A stretch of 64,000 nucleotides of DNA from Thelephora terrestris (lineage: Eukaryota > Basidiomycota > Agaricomycetes > Thelephorales > Thelephoraceae), in assembly GCA_015956445.1 (NCBI GenBank), contig WIUZ02000004.1:1984001-2048000 (forward strand), read 5' to 3'. This document shows positions 46,403 through 58,432 of this stretch, piece after piece. The number at the start of each line of letters is the position of its first letter. The stretch's first letter is position 1. Below the pieces are notes generated by a model. That model saw only the letters and a program-made list of their open reading frames with translations. It did no database searches and was not told the origin of the DNA. The translations under genes and the position numbers were made by a program.

Positions 46403-49139
46403 CTAAGCCTCCTCCGACTCTATTACGGTTTCTGAGCCATGAGTGAAGTCTGGATCATCTTGCTGTGCGTCTCGATCTGTTCCTTCTCCAGAGTTTTTCC
46501 TTTCCTCCCTTCTGGCCAGGTAGTCTTCGAAGGATCCCTCTGCCCAGTAGTTTTCCCCGTAGTCCAGGAACAATTCCTTGTTCTTCGCTATACTCTTGGC
46601 TGTGCCTATACGTCAGTAACCACCGGAAGTCCGCCATTGCCGCGAGCACGAACTTGCGCGATACAATATACGATGCTCATCGTTAACTAGCTGGGCTGAA
46701 CGATTCAAAGCTGAGTCTCTTCCGTTACGGAGCTCACCGTGAAGGCTCACCGACGGCTATGACGTTATTTTCTCCACTATGGTTCAAATACCTAGTCTCG
46801 TTACCGACGGTTAAGGCATCGAGCGCCAGCGTCCTGTTCAGGTCGAAGAGGTAATTAAGTCCGGTGTACAGGTTGAGATAACTGTTACGCCAGCTCGGTT
46901 AGTCAGTTTCGTGGGCTAACACTTGGACGTACGGTCTTGACGTATGCTCGCGAGTGCCATAGAGCTCCCCTACGTATTCTTGGAAGTTGCTGAGCATTCC
47001 GCAGTGGGTATTGTACAGAGGAGTATGTTACCACCAATATATTCATCCTTCTTGATGCTTTGCGTGGCGAACGCCCCAAGGCCATACTTAGCTTCTGCCA
47101 CCTCCAATGTCTTTGCACTCAATTGTTCAGAAATCATTCACAGGCAGCGCAGCGCATTAGGGACCTACTTTGATGTTTCCTTTTTGCAAAGGAACGTTCG
47201 TACAACCGTAGCCCCTGATGCCTGTGAGTAACGTTCTTGATCAGTCAGGACATGCCCGTGTATTCCTAAGGTGGTACCTGATATGGCTTCACTGAAGGTC
47301 TCTTCATGTTAGAATACTCTAGGAGTCCCAGGGAACCTACGCACCGGGCATGACATTTACCACACACCTCCGGGTCGCATTCCCGGGAAGCTGCCCGGCA
47401 TTCGCACTTGGATCGCTTTTGATCCTGTGAGGGCTGGCACGGATTCTTGTTCTTGGCCCGGCTCCAGACACACGAACAGCCTTTCCTGCAGGCAATCAGT
47501 ATTGCGAATGTCCCATCCGGACGAACCTACCACCGAAGGAAACCTGGATCACAGAACTCAGCGGGCGAACGCTGCCAAAAGGTGGAAGCCCAACCTACAG
47601 CTTTCAGCGCACGGGCAGTTACGTGAGCAATGCACTCGACGCACGTAACAGTGGCATTCTCCTCGCGTGGGTTTATGGCACGGACCTTCATGATCACAGA
47701 CCTTTCCACTGGGGAATATCAGCACAGAGATGATCAAGGGAGTATAGTCTTATACGCTGTAAATTCTAGCCACGGCGTGTTGTCTCTAGAATCCCCTGAA
47801 AAAGGTTTGGGAGGGTATGGCGGGTGGAGGTTAAAAAAACGCACTAAACCACGAATTCGGTGGTGGATTGGGGTCACGGGAAGGGCTATCTGGATGAATA
47901 GGACCGGAAGCAAGCACGGAAGGAAACGTCCTGCTTCGATATGCAAAGGCCTTGGTGATGTCAGACCCGAGACTTCCACAAGACGGGGGGCTTACATCTC
48001 TGCAGCTCAGTCGAGACAGCCCTGCGAGGTGGCAAGGAAGTTCGTCAGGGAGGAGCTCGATCAGCGAGATCACATCCTTGGTCATGAGAGCCCTTGGGGC
48101 TGCGTCCTGTTCCCGTCAGGTAGATATATTATCTTAGTGATCAGCTACGCGCACAATGTATTCATCGCCCTCAAACGCGAAGCACATATTGTCACAGGCG
48201 CTCTTGATTCGTTGTCGAAGGGAGCTGTTATTTAGCGTCGGTTTGACGTTTCGGTTTAACTCGCGATCGTGGGCTATGGATAACGATTGATGAATAATAA
48301 AACATCCAGCGGAAAGCATACCATGAGAAGGGCACGCGGGCTGAATACAGCTCAAGAAGGGGCAGAACTGTCGTAGCATTGAGTCTACGCGCGACACAAC
48401 GTCCCACTTCTCGATGACAAGGATGTCATCCTTCGTTTTCTTTAGCATTCCAGGCCACTCCAGTAGATCCCTAACGATGGTCATCCGAAGCACAGGAGCA
48501 CATATCCAAGATACGTACCGTTGCTTACATCCCAAAAGCAAACCATCGGCGTCGGTCGTGGGTAACACCATCTCCGCATCAATCTGAGACATGGTGTATC
48601 CGAGTTGACGGAGCTTCAGGAATGCCTGAAGTTGTATATTCTCGTCTTTCTACGTTGATTGCGCTTTTGCGAAGGGTGAGAGAAGGGAACTCACGGTCCG
48701 GGTCGGCCAACGACTGCCAGAACAGCTTTGGGTCTTCATAGTCGCTGTCCTGCAAAAACTCTTCGAGAAAGTACTTCGACTGAAACCTTGGTTCATCCGC
48801 GAATGGAATAAATAGCGTTAAGACGAAAGGGTTGTGCTGTGGCCGCTTGGCCATAATATTCCGATTACTCGGTGTGCACGCCTGATACCGTGGATGCGCC
48901 TGGACACTTGGCAGATCCTTGGGGGGCGACAGAGGTACGCCAGAAATCGGTCGCTTTAAGGGGCGAAAACTCAGGATATCTATATCTTGGGAGAAATACG
49001 AATCCTCTGCATCAGGCAAATCCCGGGCAGGAAAATCCGTCGCGAGCGAGGTAATGGCTTCAGAAGCGTATTCTAGTTCCCAAGCATAGAAATCATTCCA
49101 GGAGGACTGATAGGTGTCTAGAATGTTTTCTTCCGCCAT
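46403..49139 (-). CDS. E(z)/EZH2-type SET-domain histone H3K27 methyltransferase
   Basis: The predicted catalytic subunit of Polycomb repressive complex 2. The N-terminal part reads NIMAKRPQHNPFVLTLFIPF then FLEEFLQDSDYEDPKLFWQS, and RVDSMLRQFCPFLSCIQPAC. A cysteine-rich CXC domain follows (VHCSRNCPCAESCR, KGCSCVWSRAKNKNPCQPSQ, SKCECRAASRECDPEVCGKC, about 47340-47660), specific to the E(z) class. The SET domain begins AKYGLGAFATQSIKKDEYIG (about 47100) and continues VGELYGTREH, LNYLFDLNRTLALDALTVGN, ETRYLNHSGENNVIAVGEP, with the catalytic end ELFLDYGENYW (about 46590). The tail is acidic, ending TVIESEEA with TAG at 46403-46405. The DLN...NxTR.LNHS order is that of EZH2 rather than other SETs. 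The start is uncertain: the ATG at 49139 is chosen, an ATG at 49295 is also in frame. Divergent from ATG18. Confidence 0.85.
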
Positions 49140-49316
49140 TTCCTTGTCTGATCCGCTTGGAGAGAGATCGATTGCGGTGGGAGTGATCGTGGGAAAATTG
49201 AGCTTTACGGCCGCGGTCCGCGTCGCGACCAATCGAGCCACCCTTATTCTTGCACGTGAGTTCACCTGGACAACATCACAGTGACGACCTAGCATTACTG
49301 TCGTCGGTAGCTCATC

Positions 49317-50929
49317 ATGGGCATGCTGTTCGCCAACTTCAACCAAGACTTTACGTGCGTAGAATCCTCTTGCGAAGACGTGGCCAAGATTACTCAAGTG
49401 GTCTCCAGTTGCATTTCCGTTGGGACGCGGAAGGGTTATAGCATCACCAACTGTGACCCATTTGGGAGAGTTTATACGATGAGTGCGTTCCGGCTCTTGC
49501 CTTGACTGTTGTTTGCTCTCCACTCACAGTCAAGAACAGATGATGGAGCTCGAGGAATCGTCGAAATGCTCTTCTGTACATCTTTAATCGCGCTCGTCGG
49601 TGCAGCGGATCAGCCACAGTCTAGCCCAAGGAAGTTGCAGATCGTCAACACCAAGGTGGGGTCAGAATAACCTCTGTCAGATTGAAATTGTTGCCAAACC
49701 CTCTCACAGCGCCAGTCTATGATTTGTGAATTGCTGTTCCCTTCCTCAATACTTGCGGTCAAACTCAACCGGAAAACTCTCGTCATTGTTCTCGAAGCAG
49801 AGATTTACATATACGACATTTCGAATATGCGTCTGCTCCATGTTATCGAAACCACCCCGAACCCGGAAGGTATGTGGCCTGACAAGTCTTTTTTGGGTGG
49901 CCTTGACTCATACTTCGCGCAGCCATTGTGGCATTGTCCCCTTCTTCTGATAATTCATACCTCGCATATCCCTCCACCGTTCCGTCTCCTACCACCTCCA
50001 ACCTCGCACAATCCCCCCAGGCTACCTCAACACAACAATCAGGGGATGTTCTTCTCTTCTCCACTCGTTCACTCACTGTCGCAAATGTAATCCAAGCACA
50101 TAAAGCACCTATTTCTTTCCTTTCTATCAACTCAACTGGCACTCTTCTGGCAACCGCGTCAGACAAGGGCACAGTCATCCGTGTTTGGAGCATCCCGGGG
50201 GCTGAGAAGTTATATCAGTTCCGCCGGGGTACGAGGGAAGCTCGGATATACTCGATGAACTTCAATCTGGTTTCCACACTCCTAGCCGTTAGCTCTGCCC
50301 ACGACACTGTTCATATTTTCAAGCTGGGACCTCAACGTGGTTCTCCACAGTTCCGTTCTAAACCACCATCGAGCCCCGGCGGCTCAGTCGACAGCAGGGA
50401 TGGTTCTCAGACCGCGTTGGACGCCGGTTACGACGCATACGTCGACAAGCAAAAGAATAGCAGCGTATCGTAAGTCGGTCACTGTTCCTTGGGAGCGTGG
50501 TCACTTTAACTTGACACCAGGTCCAGTCTTCGCAGGCGGTCAATGAATCTCACAAAGAACCTCACCGCTTCCGTCGGCACATACCTTCCCAGTGCAGTCA
50601 CCGAGATGTGGGAACCCTCAAGGGACTTCGCTTTCCTGCGGCTACCTACAAGCGGCTCGCGCTGTGTGGTTGCTTTGAGCGGGTAAGTCCGCCAATCTTC
50701 CAGCCTGACGATTGGTTCCTCACTTGAGTGAAACTAGCACCATGCCCCAAGTCATGGTAATTTCGGCAGAAGGATACTTCTACCTATACAACATTGACCT
50801 AGAGAATGGCGGGGAGTGCTCGCTGATAAAGCAATATAAGTAAGCCTCCATGCATCAGCCTTCATTATTTCTCTAACTCACACATCCCCCAGCCTGCTGG
50901 ACTCTGCGGAAGAGGCTGTAAATGACTAG
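49317..50929 (+). CDS. ATG18: PROPPIN WD-repeat autophagy protein Atg18
   Basis: A seven-bladed beta-propeller that binds PI3P and PI(3,5)P2 on the phagophore and vacuole. The ATG at 49317 gives [13 protein letters not shown], an intron (gtgcgt to tctccag) and then [20 protein letters not shown]. Blades are recognisable in [60 protein letters not shown] and [20 protein letters not shown]. The FRRG pair of arginines (about 50221) is the phosphoinositide-binding signature. Then come [20 protein letters not shown] and [11 protein letters not shown] disordered Ser/Pro-rich loop precedes the last blade ([35 protein letters not shown]). It ends EEAVND with TAG at 50927-50929. Both arginines are intact. 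It lies head-to-head with the E(z)-like gene. Confidence 0.95.
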
Positions 50930-51085
50930 TTACTGCTCGTTTTGCCCACTTCCCTTCATGTTTGTTATGATTTAGTTTGACTTTCGAGCAATCATCAATG
51001 GAGATAATTATTCCTAGCTGGTACACATTACACGAACGGAATTAACATAAGTTGAGCACTATCGAGAGTGGTGGAGGTGGGTCAT

Positions 51086-54000
51086 CTATTCCTCCATTTC
51101 GTCGCTGTCTTCGTCGCTGTCACTCTCCTCTCCCTCAGCAACGTCAATAGATTCAATAGCGATATCGTGGTCTGCACCCATATATGAGTCGCAGATGACG
51201 GAGAGCTTGAGATCGTGGCGTCCTTGTGGTAGGGTGAACTCGAGCTTGACGGCAAGGCTCTTGTTGACCGTGACCTTTTTAATTGCTAAGAGTTTGCGGG
51301 TACTCTGTTCCCCGACGACGAGCCACCAGTTCGGTAACTTTTTGAACGGATAGTAAGGAGCAACCGCAAGCTGGTCATCCCCATCTTCTTCGTCGGCGTC
51401 ACGAGAGAGGACGACTTTGAGGGTGATGGGGGAACTGGCGGTGTAATCACCCTTCACCAGCTCGTAGTTCACATCCAGAGTTGGGTAAGAATTCACGAAG
51501 GCCGCGACGTCTCGCCTGTGAACAAAATTCAGCGCCCGCAACGGTCGGTTTACAGAAAAGGACTCACATTTGTTTGCTGGTCATCTGCAGGAGCTGGTTC
51601 CTCTGATCGTCCTCGAGATCGATGACATCATACACGGACTCGACCCCAGCGGCTTTGCAACGCTTGATTACATCAGAGTCGAAGTGAGGAATCTGTTTGA
51701 GAGGAGAGTCCGATTCCCACATCGCTTGAACACACATTTGCGAAAGATCCATCGCCCCCACAGCGTTCAGCCAGGCATTCGACGACATGACGTCTACGCA
51801 GGCCGATAACAAATTCAACACCTTCTCAAGTACGAGGACCTGATCTGCAGCGAGGTCTGGTGGGAGTTGAAGTCGAGAGAAGTGCGCTTGAAGGAGCAGA
51901 CAGGTCTTGAAGTGGGGAGCCTCGAAGTTGGGGCGTGGTAATTTGACGGGAACGCGGTCGTAAATGCGTCGCAAGAGGACGTCTTCGTGTCGTCGGATAG
52001 GGATGTTCTCAAACTCGGCAGATGATGAAACAATCTCGAGCAGGCCCTTCAATTTTGTCTTCTCCTGGAGCGATGCGGTATACACCTCCACTGTGATGTC
52101 TTAGAAAGAAAAAGTGTCGGATTCATACGTCCAGGCATATCAAACGAAAAGGACGCACAAGAGATGTTATAATACGCGGCAATCATACCGAGATTGAGGG
52201 CTAGTAATGTCATTTCGTCGTCATCTGTGCATTCATCAGCATCAAGACGGAGTCAGCAGCAACCGAACACACCAATTGCGATGCATTTTGAGTTGACCAA
52301 ATCATTCAACGTGTTCTCCACGAGCTCCGACAGGTGGTCAGAAAGGTGACTGTGGCTGACGTTGTGGAGATTGTAGTAGTTGGGATTCTGCGTCATCCTT
52401 CGGTAGAAGTACGTCCACGTCAAAATGTCCTGGGGTCATTGTTAGATGATTTCACTATGAAGCGCCTGTAACGACCGACCATAGCATCTTGCTTGTTCTC
52501 GACGGTCTTTACAGCGATCTCCGCCAGGAAATAATCGTGCAACATATTCGTTGGGAGGTGGGACTCGATTGGCAGACCTTCCGACAAGAACTTCTTGTAG
52601 AACTCCTTCCTCGTCTGTTGGCACATCAGGACGCATCGACTTCTGTCGTCCTCGAGGGGTCGACAGGCTCGACCCATCATTTGGAGGACCTCCATGACCG
52701 GATAATCGACATATCTGTGTTCCCTACCCTCATAGTATTGAACACCCATGATTATGACCATATAACTGGCGACGGGCAAACTCCAAGCGGTTTCCTGTTG
52801 AGTGTGAATCTCCGTGAACATAGAAAAATAGTGAAAACGTACCCGCGAGGCGATCATGACTTGGATAGCACCGGCCTTGAACAAACGTTCGACAATGCGC
52901 TTATCCTGTTTATCCAATGCTTCGTGGAAGTACCCAATGCCATATTTGAGGGTCTCGACAAGACCCTTGTCGGTGATATGATCCAAGTGTGGTTGCAGGT
53001 CTTCTTCCTCGATGTTCAAGAAACGCTTCGAGTCCTCGTCCGAGCCACAGTGAGTAATTATGTCATTTGCAGTGAGTCTGCACTGTTTCCTCGAGGAGAC
53101 GAAGATGATGACCGGTTTTGCTGGCGAGTATTCGAGGATTGCAAGATACGCGGGCTTGGACATGGAGATCATGAGCGAGGGGAAGTGTGGAATAGAAAAA
53201 CTCTGCAAATGAACGTCGAGGTCGAGTGGTCGAACGCTGCGAAACATTGAGAATCTTATCTACTGACATGAACAAAGGAGCGCACTCACTGCGGCGGGAA
53301 GTTGAAAATATGATGGGAAGGGGCCCCGATCCATTCTCCAAGATCCCTGGCGTTTGCGAGAGAGACCGAGCAAACGACAACACGAGTATTGTTGTCCGTC
53401 TGCTTCGAGATGTAGCGAGTACGGGAGATCACAATCTCGTAGGTCGGCCCAATCTCCGCACCGATAAGCTGAGCTTCATCACAGATGAGGAGGCCAAGGT
53501 TCTTCACGTTCTTTCTCTGTTGCCACCTTCGTGAAATGACGTCCCACTGCGTAGGAGTGCAAATAATGACATCTCCCTTCTCGAGAAGGCGGAGATCGGC
53601 GCTGGTCTCTCCAGTCAGGCTGACGATTTCCTTGCCTCCTTGGATTTCTCCAAACTTCGCCTTCCACTCTGCTAAGCGGAGGTCGACCATATCTTGATAC
53701 GGTTCGATACAAACCGCGCGCTTGTGCTGTGGCTGACTCCAGAGTCGCATCAAGGCAAATTCCGCACAAATAGTCTTTCCGCTACCAGTGGGGGCACCAA
53801 TGAAGACGTTGTCGTCGGTGGTATACAGAGGTTGGAAGACCTGTGTCTGGATCTTATTGAACGTCTTGATGGTGGAAGAGTAGATAGCTTCGAACTCTTT
53901 GTTATGAAGGGCGGAGATAGGGAGATGCTGAAGGTCGAGGAGAGTGGTCGGTGGAGGGAACTTCTCAGGGAGGATGAGGTGCTTGAAAGAAACAGGGACG

Positions 54001-57000
54001 CGGGTCTCCGAGTTCAACCATCGGTCAGAGACGATGGAAATGAAATAATTGGGCGGAACAGGCTCGAACATTGGAACGGTGATCGTAACATTGTGTTCCA
54101 TCTCAGCGTACTGTTGTCGAAGAACGAATGTATCGCTGAAGAGGATAATCTCGCCATCGACATCCTCGACGAGAATAGTGAACGATTCGGCGCCCCCGTG
54201 GACCTTCTCGTCCCAGCGGAAGTCAGGGATGATGGTAAGGTCAATGCGAAGGAGGGAACGTGTGATGGGCTGGACCGAGGCCTGCAACCTGAACAAAGAT
54301 CTCTATGAAGCCATTGGCGGAGAAAAACTGTGTCAAACTTACTGCAACTTTGGGAAGTTATGTACGAGACGGTGCACCAGTCTTCCGGCGTTCTGGAGGT
54401 TGAGAAGTTCTCCAATCTCCTGCGGCGACTGGAGAATGGTCAGCAAAGTAGGCGATGCTCATTGTCATGCTTACTAGGTCGAAATAACGGTCCCACGGCT
54501 AGAGGGAGGACGTCAGAAAACGAAAACAACGAGGTGGCAGAGGAACTTACAAATTGCTTTGCCTCTGCCCTTCGGATAATGTCCGAAGGGACACCCTTAA
54601 ATTGCCTCAACGGCGTCATGGAGCCCCACCTACCAAAAAATCAGCGCTGAATGGCAGAATTGCACATTAACTAGCTCACATTCGACGTTCAACCATCTTG
54701 CACAACGAGAGGGCGCACTTCGCAGGGACAGCCCATGCACGTTTCAGACAAATCTCGTAGATAGCCCGCAGAATACTGGAAAAGCGTCCAAGACTTAGAA
54801 CGGCGGCGGAACGAGGAGAAAAAAGGTCTCACCGTCCTGCAGATTGTTGGACATAGACCATGTCCGCAACAAGAGCGAAGCCCTCGAGTTTAAGTCCGGA
54901 AATATAGGCCTGCAACAACACGTTGATCTTGGCGGCGGGTTCCTCCACGCCCTCCTTGACAGGTATCGGCACACGCTCCAAAAGTTTTCCCAGTTCCAGT
55001 TTCTCCTCTTGGCGAACAGGGAGGAGCTTGAACTCTTTGGAGAGGGCAAAGACGCGGAATAGTTCGATTGTGGTCATGGTGGATCGGAGGTGCTGATGAT
55101 AGGTGGCCATGGAGTCGTACGTCACATAAAAGTAGGAAGCAATGCGTCCAAGGTCGGTGCTCTGGAACTTTCCGGAGGCTCTCTCGTACTTGACAAGGTG
55201 ACACTTCTCAAGGAGAGCAGCGGCAGTATGTACGATATCAGCACGCTTCTGGACGAGAGAACCATCGTCGTCTTGGTAATCCACGCTTATGCTGTACAGG
55301 ACCGGGTCCTTGAGCATACGCACGTAACTGAAGAGCAATCAGCTTCGTACAAAAACTGGGGAGAAGAAGGCTTACAGGTATGTGTACCCGAGCCACTGTA
55401 CAGCTTCGTCTCGATTCCGGATGGTACCCAGTACGATCTCGGCGTTGAGGTTGTCTGCAAGCTTCGACACGAACTGGGACTCAATGGGGAGTTGTTGGTT
55501 CAGCAAACTGAGGTAATACTGGAGTTCTGGGTGATTGGTGATGATGATGCCCTCTCCAAACGTATCATACTGCGGACGACCAGCCCGACCGAGCATTTGC
55601 AAGACATCCTGAGGGGATAGTTCGACCCATCGGCCCTTCTCCGGATTGTAGATCTGGGTGCCTTTGATGATGACTGTATGCGCTGGCAAGTTGACGCCCC
55701 AAGCCAACGTAGCGGTACAGACCAGAACTTGGATGTGACCGTCGGCGAACAACTCCTCTACAAGACCACGATCCTCTCGACTCATACCGGCATGATGAAT
55801 ACCAAAGCCGAAGGGAAGAAGATCCTTCAGGTTCGGGTCCTTCACGTTGTTGGCCTCCTCCTGGAGAATCTCCCTCGTGGCAGCGTCCGGGCGCACAAAC
55901 TGGGTAATAGTCTCCTTCTCGACGGACATGTCTCGAACGAACTTGGCTGTCTTGGCCGTTTCCTTCCTCGAATGGACAAAAACCAGTGTCTGATTCTTCC
56001 CAGCTTGCTCGAGAAGCTTCTCGTAACAAACCTCGTTCATGACCTGGTACCTTTTGATCGCCTTCTTCTCCGTGATACCGATGAATTGCTGCTGTAGAGC
56101 ACAAGGTCGATAGGATGAGTCGAAGTAGAAGAGACCTTTGTTTTCATCGACACGGAGGAAGGTGGCAACATCCTGGTAGTTGGGAAGGGTGGCGGAAAGG
56201 CCGACAAGCCGAACGTAGTCGTTTGTTTGTTCCATTCGTCGAATAGTCCTCGCAATGATACTTTCAAGAACAGGACCACGCTCGTCATGAAGCAGGTGAA
56301 TCTCGTCAATGATGATGAGACGCACAAGGTTCGTATAACTGGTGTCCGTGCTCTTCCGCGTGATGACATCCCATTTCTCCGGAGTAGTGACGATGATCTG
56401 AGTCTCGGTAATCTGTTGCTTCGTCATCTGGGAGTCCCCAGTCAACTCGCGGACGGTGATCCCAAAGTCCTTTAGCCTGTGAGAAAAGTTTCCAACTTGC
56501 TCCTGAACAAGGGCCTTCATTGGAGCAACGTAGACGATCTTGAATGAATCCAAGTCAAACTTCCCAGTCTCCTCATCTCTCCACTTCGCCATCTCGTTGA
56601 GAATCGCGAGCATTGCGACATTCGTCTGATATGGGTGTCAGATCATCGCTCAAACGTGGAGCCGTGGACATACCTTTCCGGCTCCAGTGGGGGCACACAG
56701 GAGAATGGGCTCATCTGAACCGAATGCGACAGGGAATAGCTTGCTCTGAACCCGATTCAGCGTCTTGGTACCAGTGAATGCTTCGCGAGCCCAGGGTGGA
56801 AGTTCTTCGATGGGAACTAGGTCGTTGGGAGCAACAGGTTTCTGCTTCGGGGCCGGGACGTGAATTTCCTCGTAGCCTTTCTTCGCACGTTTGAATGACC
56901 CCTCAGGAAGCTTGCACTTCTTGTTCGACATGAGGTGTCCGCCCTGGCTGAAAGCCATTGATTCGAGATCCACAGTAGCCTTCGGTTGCACCGTAGAACC

Positions 57001-58242
57001 AGGAGCGATGTTCGCGGTCTTCGGTACCGTCTGCTTCGTGCCCTCATCAACATCCATCGCATCCGTACGAGCCTTTGCCTGACGATCTCCGGAAAGCTCC
57101 CTCAAAATCCAGCCAAGACCCCTCTCCCGCATCGCGACTTCCACGTTCACCCTCTCATCTGCATCGCTCCTCATCAACTTTGTACACCAAACAACCACAT
57201 CACGGTTCTTGAGGAACTTGGTGATGACGTGGAAGTGATCGTACTCGAAGATATCCATGAGCTGGTTCTCGCAATCTCGGAGGTTAGACTCCGACCCAAG
57301 GACAGACATGACTTTTGAGGTCTTCTCAGCAGCAGTCTCGGGGTCGAAGTAGATTTCAGCGATCTGTCGCTGAACCCAGAAAGCGTCGATCGAGTGAGGA
57401 GAGACGATATCCTTGTCCACTTCGGCGCGGGATTTTGACTGTGAAGTTGAACCGCCAGTAAAGATTACTTCGTCCCCTTCGGTGTTGTCCGCGGGCGGTT
57501 GCTCCTCCTGGGCTCCTCCCTCCTCATCGTCTGATTCATCCCGTACCTCAAAGCCTTCATCCTCCTCCTCTTCCGGCTCCTCTTCATCAATAATGACGTT
57601 AACACCCAACTCGTCGTCAATTTCTGCATCCTTCTTCTCCAGATCCGGATCGACCTGCATCTCGTCCTCCGCAACGTAATCTGTGATCTTCTTCGACAGG
57701 TTAACTAGCTGAGCAAACGAGTCACCCGCTATCGGGCCGAGAACCTCCTCAAGCTCCTTTTTCTTGTCGTAATCCTTCATATCGTCATTTTTCAGTGTCT
57801 CCAAGATGGTGTCTGCGGCACTGCGAATGACGTCCTGGGCTTGGTCGCCAAGCGCGCTATGAACGGAGGAAAGAATCATCTCATAAACCTCTCGTGTCTC
57901 CGCAGTGCGGGGGCGGTAAGTCAGGCCCTCGACTTCCTGAGTAGCCTCGATAATGTCTGTGTAGCCAAAACCCGTTTCAGCCACTTTTCGTTTTGATGGC
58001 TGCCTGTCAGATGTGTCTCGACCCTCGGTCGCCTTTTTCTTCTTCTTGTCAAGGTCCTTAGGAGTCTGGCGCTGGACGCGCGAGCCCATCTGTTTGGGGT
58101 CAATTCGTCCCGCAAGAGAAGTGGGTGCGCCATCCGGTTCTTTGTCGCCTCTGGGCAAGTTGGAGCGGTCTGGGGTCAGGACCAGCGACGCAATCGCGCC
58201 ATAGTTGTAACCGGAGAGATCTGGCTTTCCGGCGGGAGGCAT
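51086..58242 (-). CDS. BRR2: U5 snRNP RNA helicase Brr2
   Basis: The spliceosomal Ski2-like helicase that unwinds U4/U6. Exon 1 (ATG 58242, [20 protein letters not shown]) carries the Lys/Glu-rich N-terminal region and the start of cassette 1, reaching Walker [11 protein letters not shown] at an intron at 56670. Cassette 1 continues [20 protein letters not shown], motif [42 protein letters not shown] and motif [23 protein letters not shown] Sec63-like part spans 54829-55338. Cassette 2 (53286-54296) has Walker [10 protein letters not shown] and motif [14 protein letters not shown] (DEAQ, not DExH), then [14 protein letters not shown] second Sec63-type region (51086-52091) ends [12 protein letters not shown]. 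The size (about 2,150 codons after introns) and the tandem cassettes identify Brr2, not Slh1 or Mer3. The divergence of cassette 2 fits its non-catalytic regulatory role. Confidence 0.95.
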
Positions 58243-58432
58243 GGTCGTGAAGAGGCCGTTGGAGGAGAGAGTGAAAGTGGGACCTGGTTGTAGCCAAGCC
58301 GCGTACCGTGACGCAAGGTCACAGGAGAGTGAAAAACGTTACACGCGTCTCGATCCCCGGATCAATTCACGGTATCGATCCGGACCCAGTGACTCCATAA
58401 CCAATACCCCGCGCTGTTTCGGTGCTTCTATC

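Noticed and set aside
55090-55620. A 176-codon plus-strand frame inside Brr2
   Set aside because: It is antisense to the conserved helicase exon, and its reading reflects codon constraints on the opposite strand.
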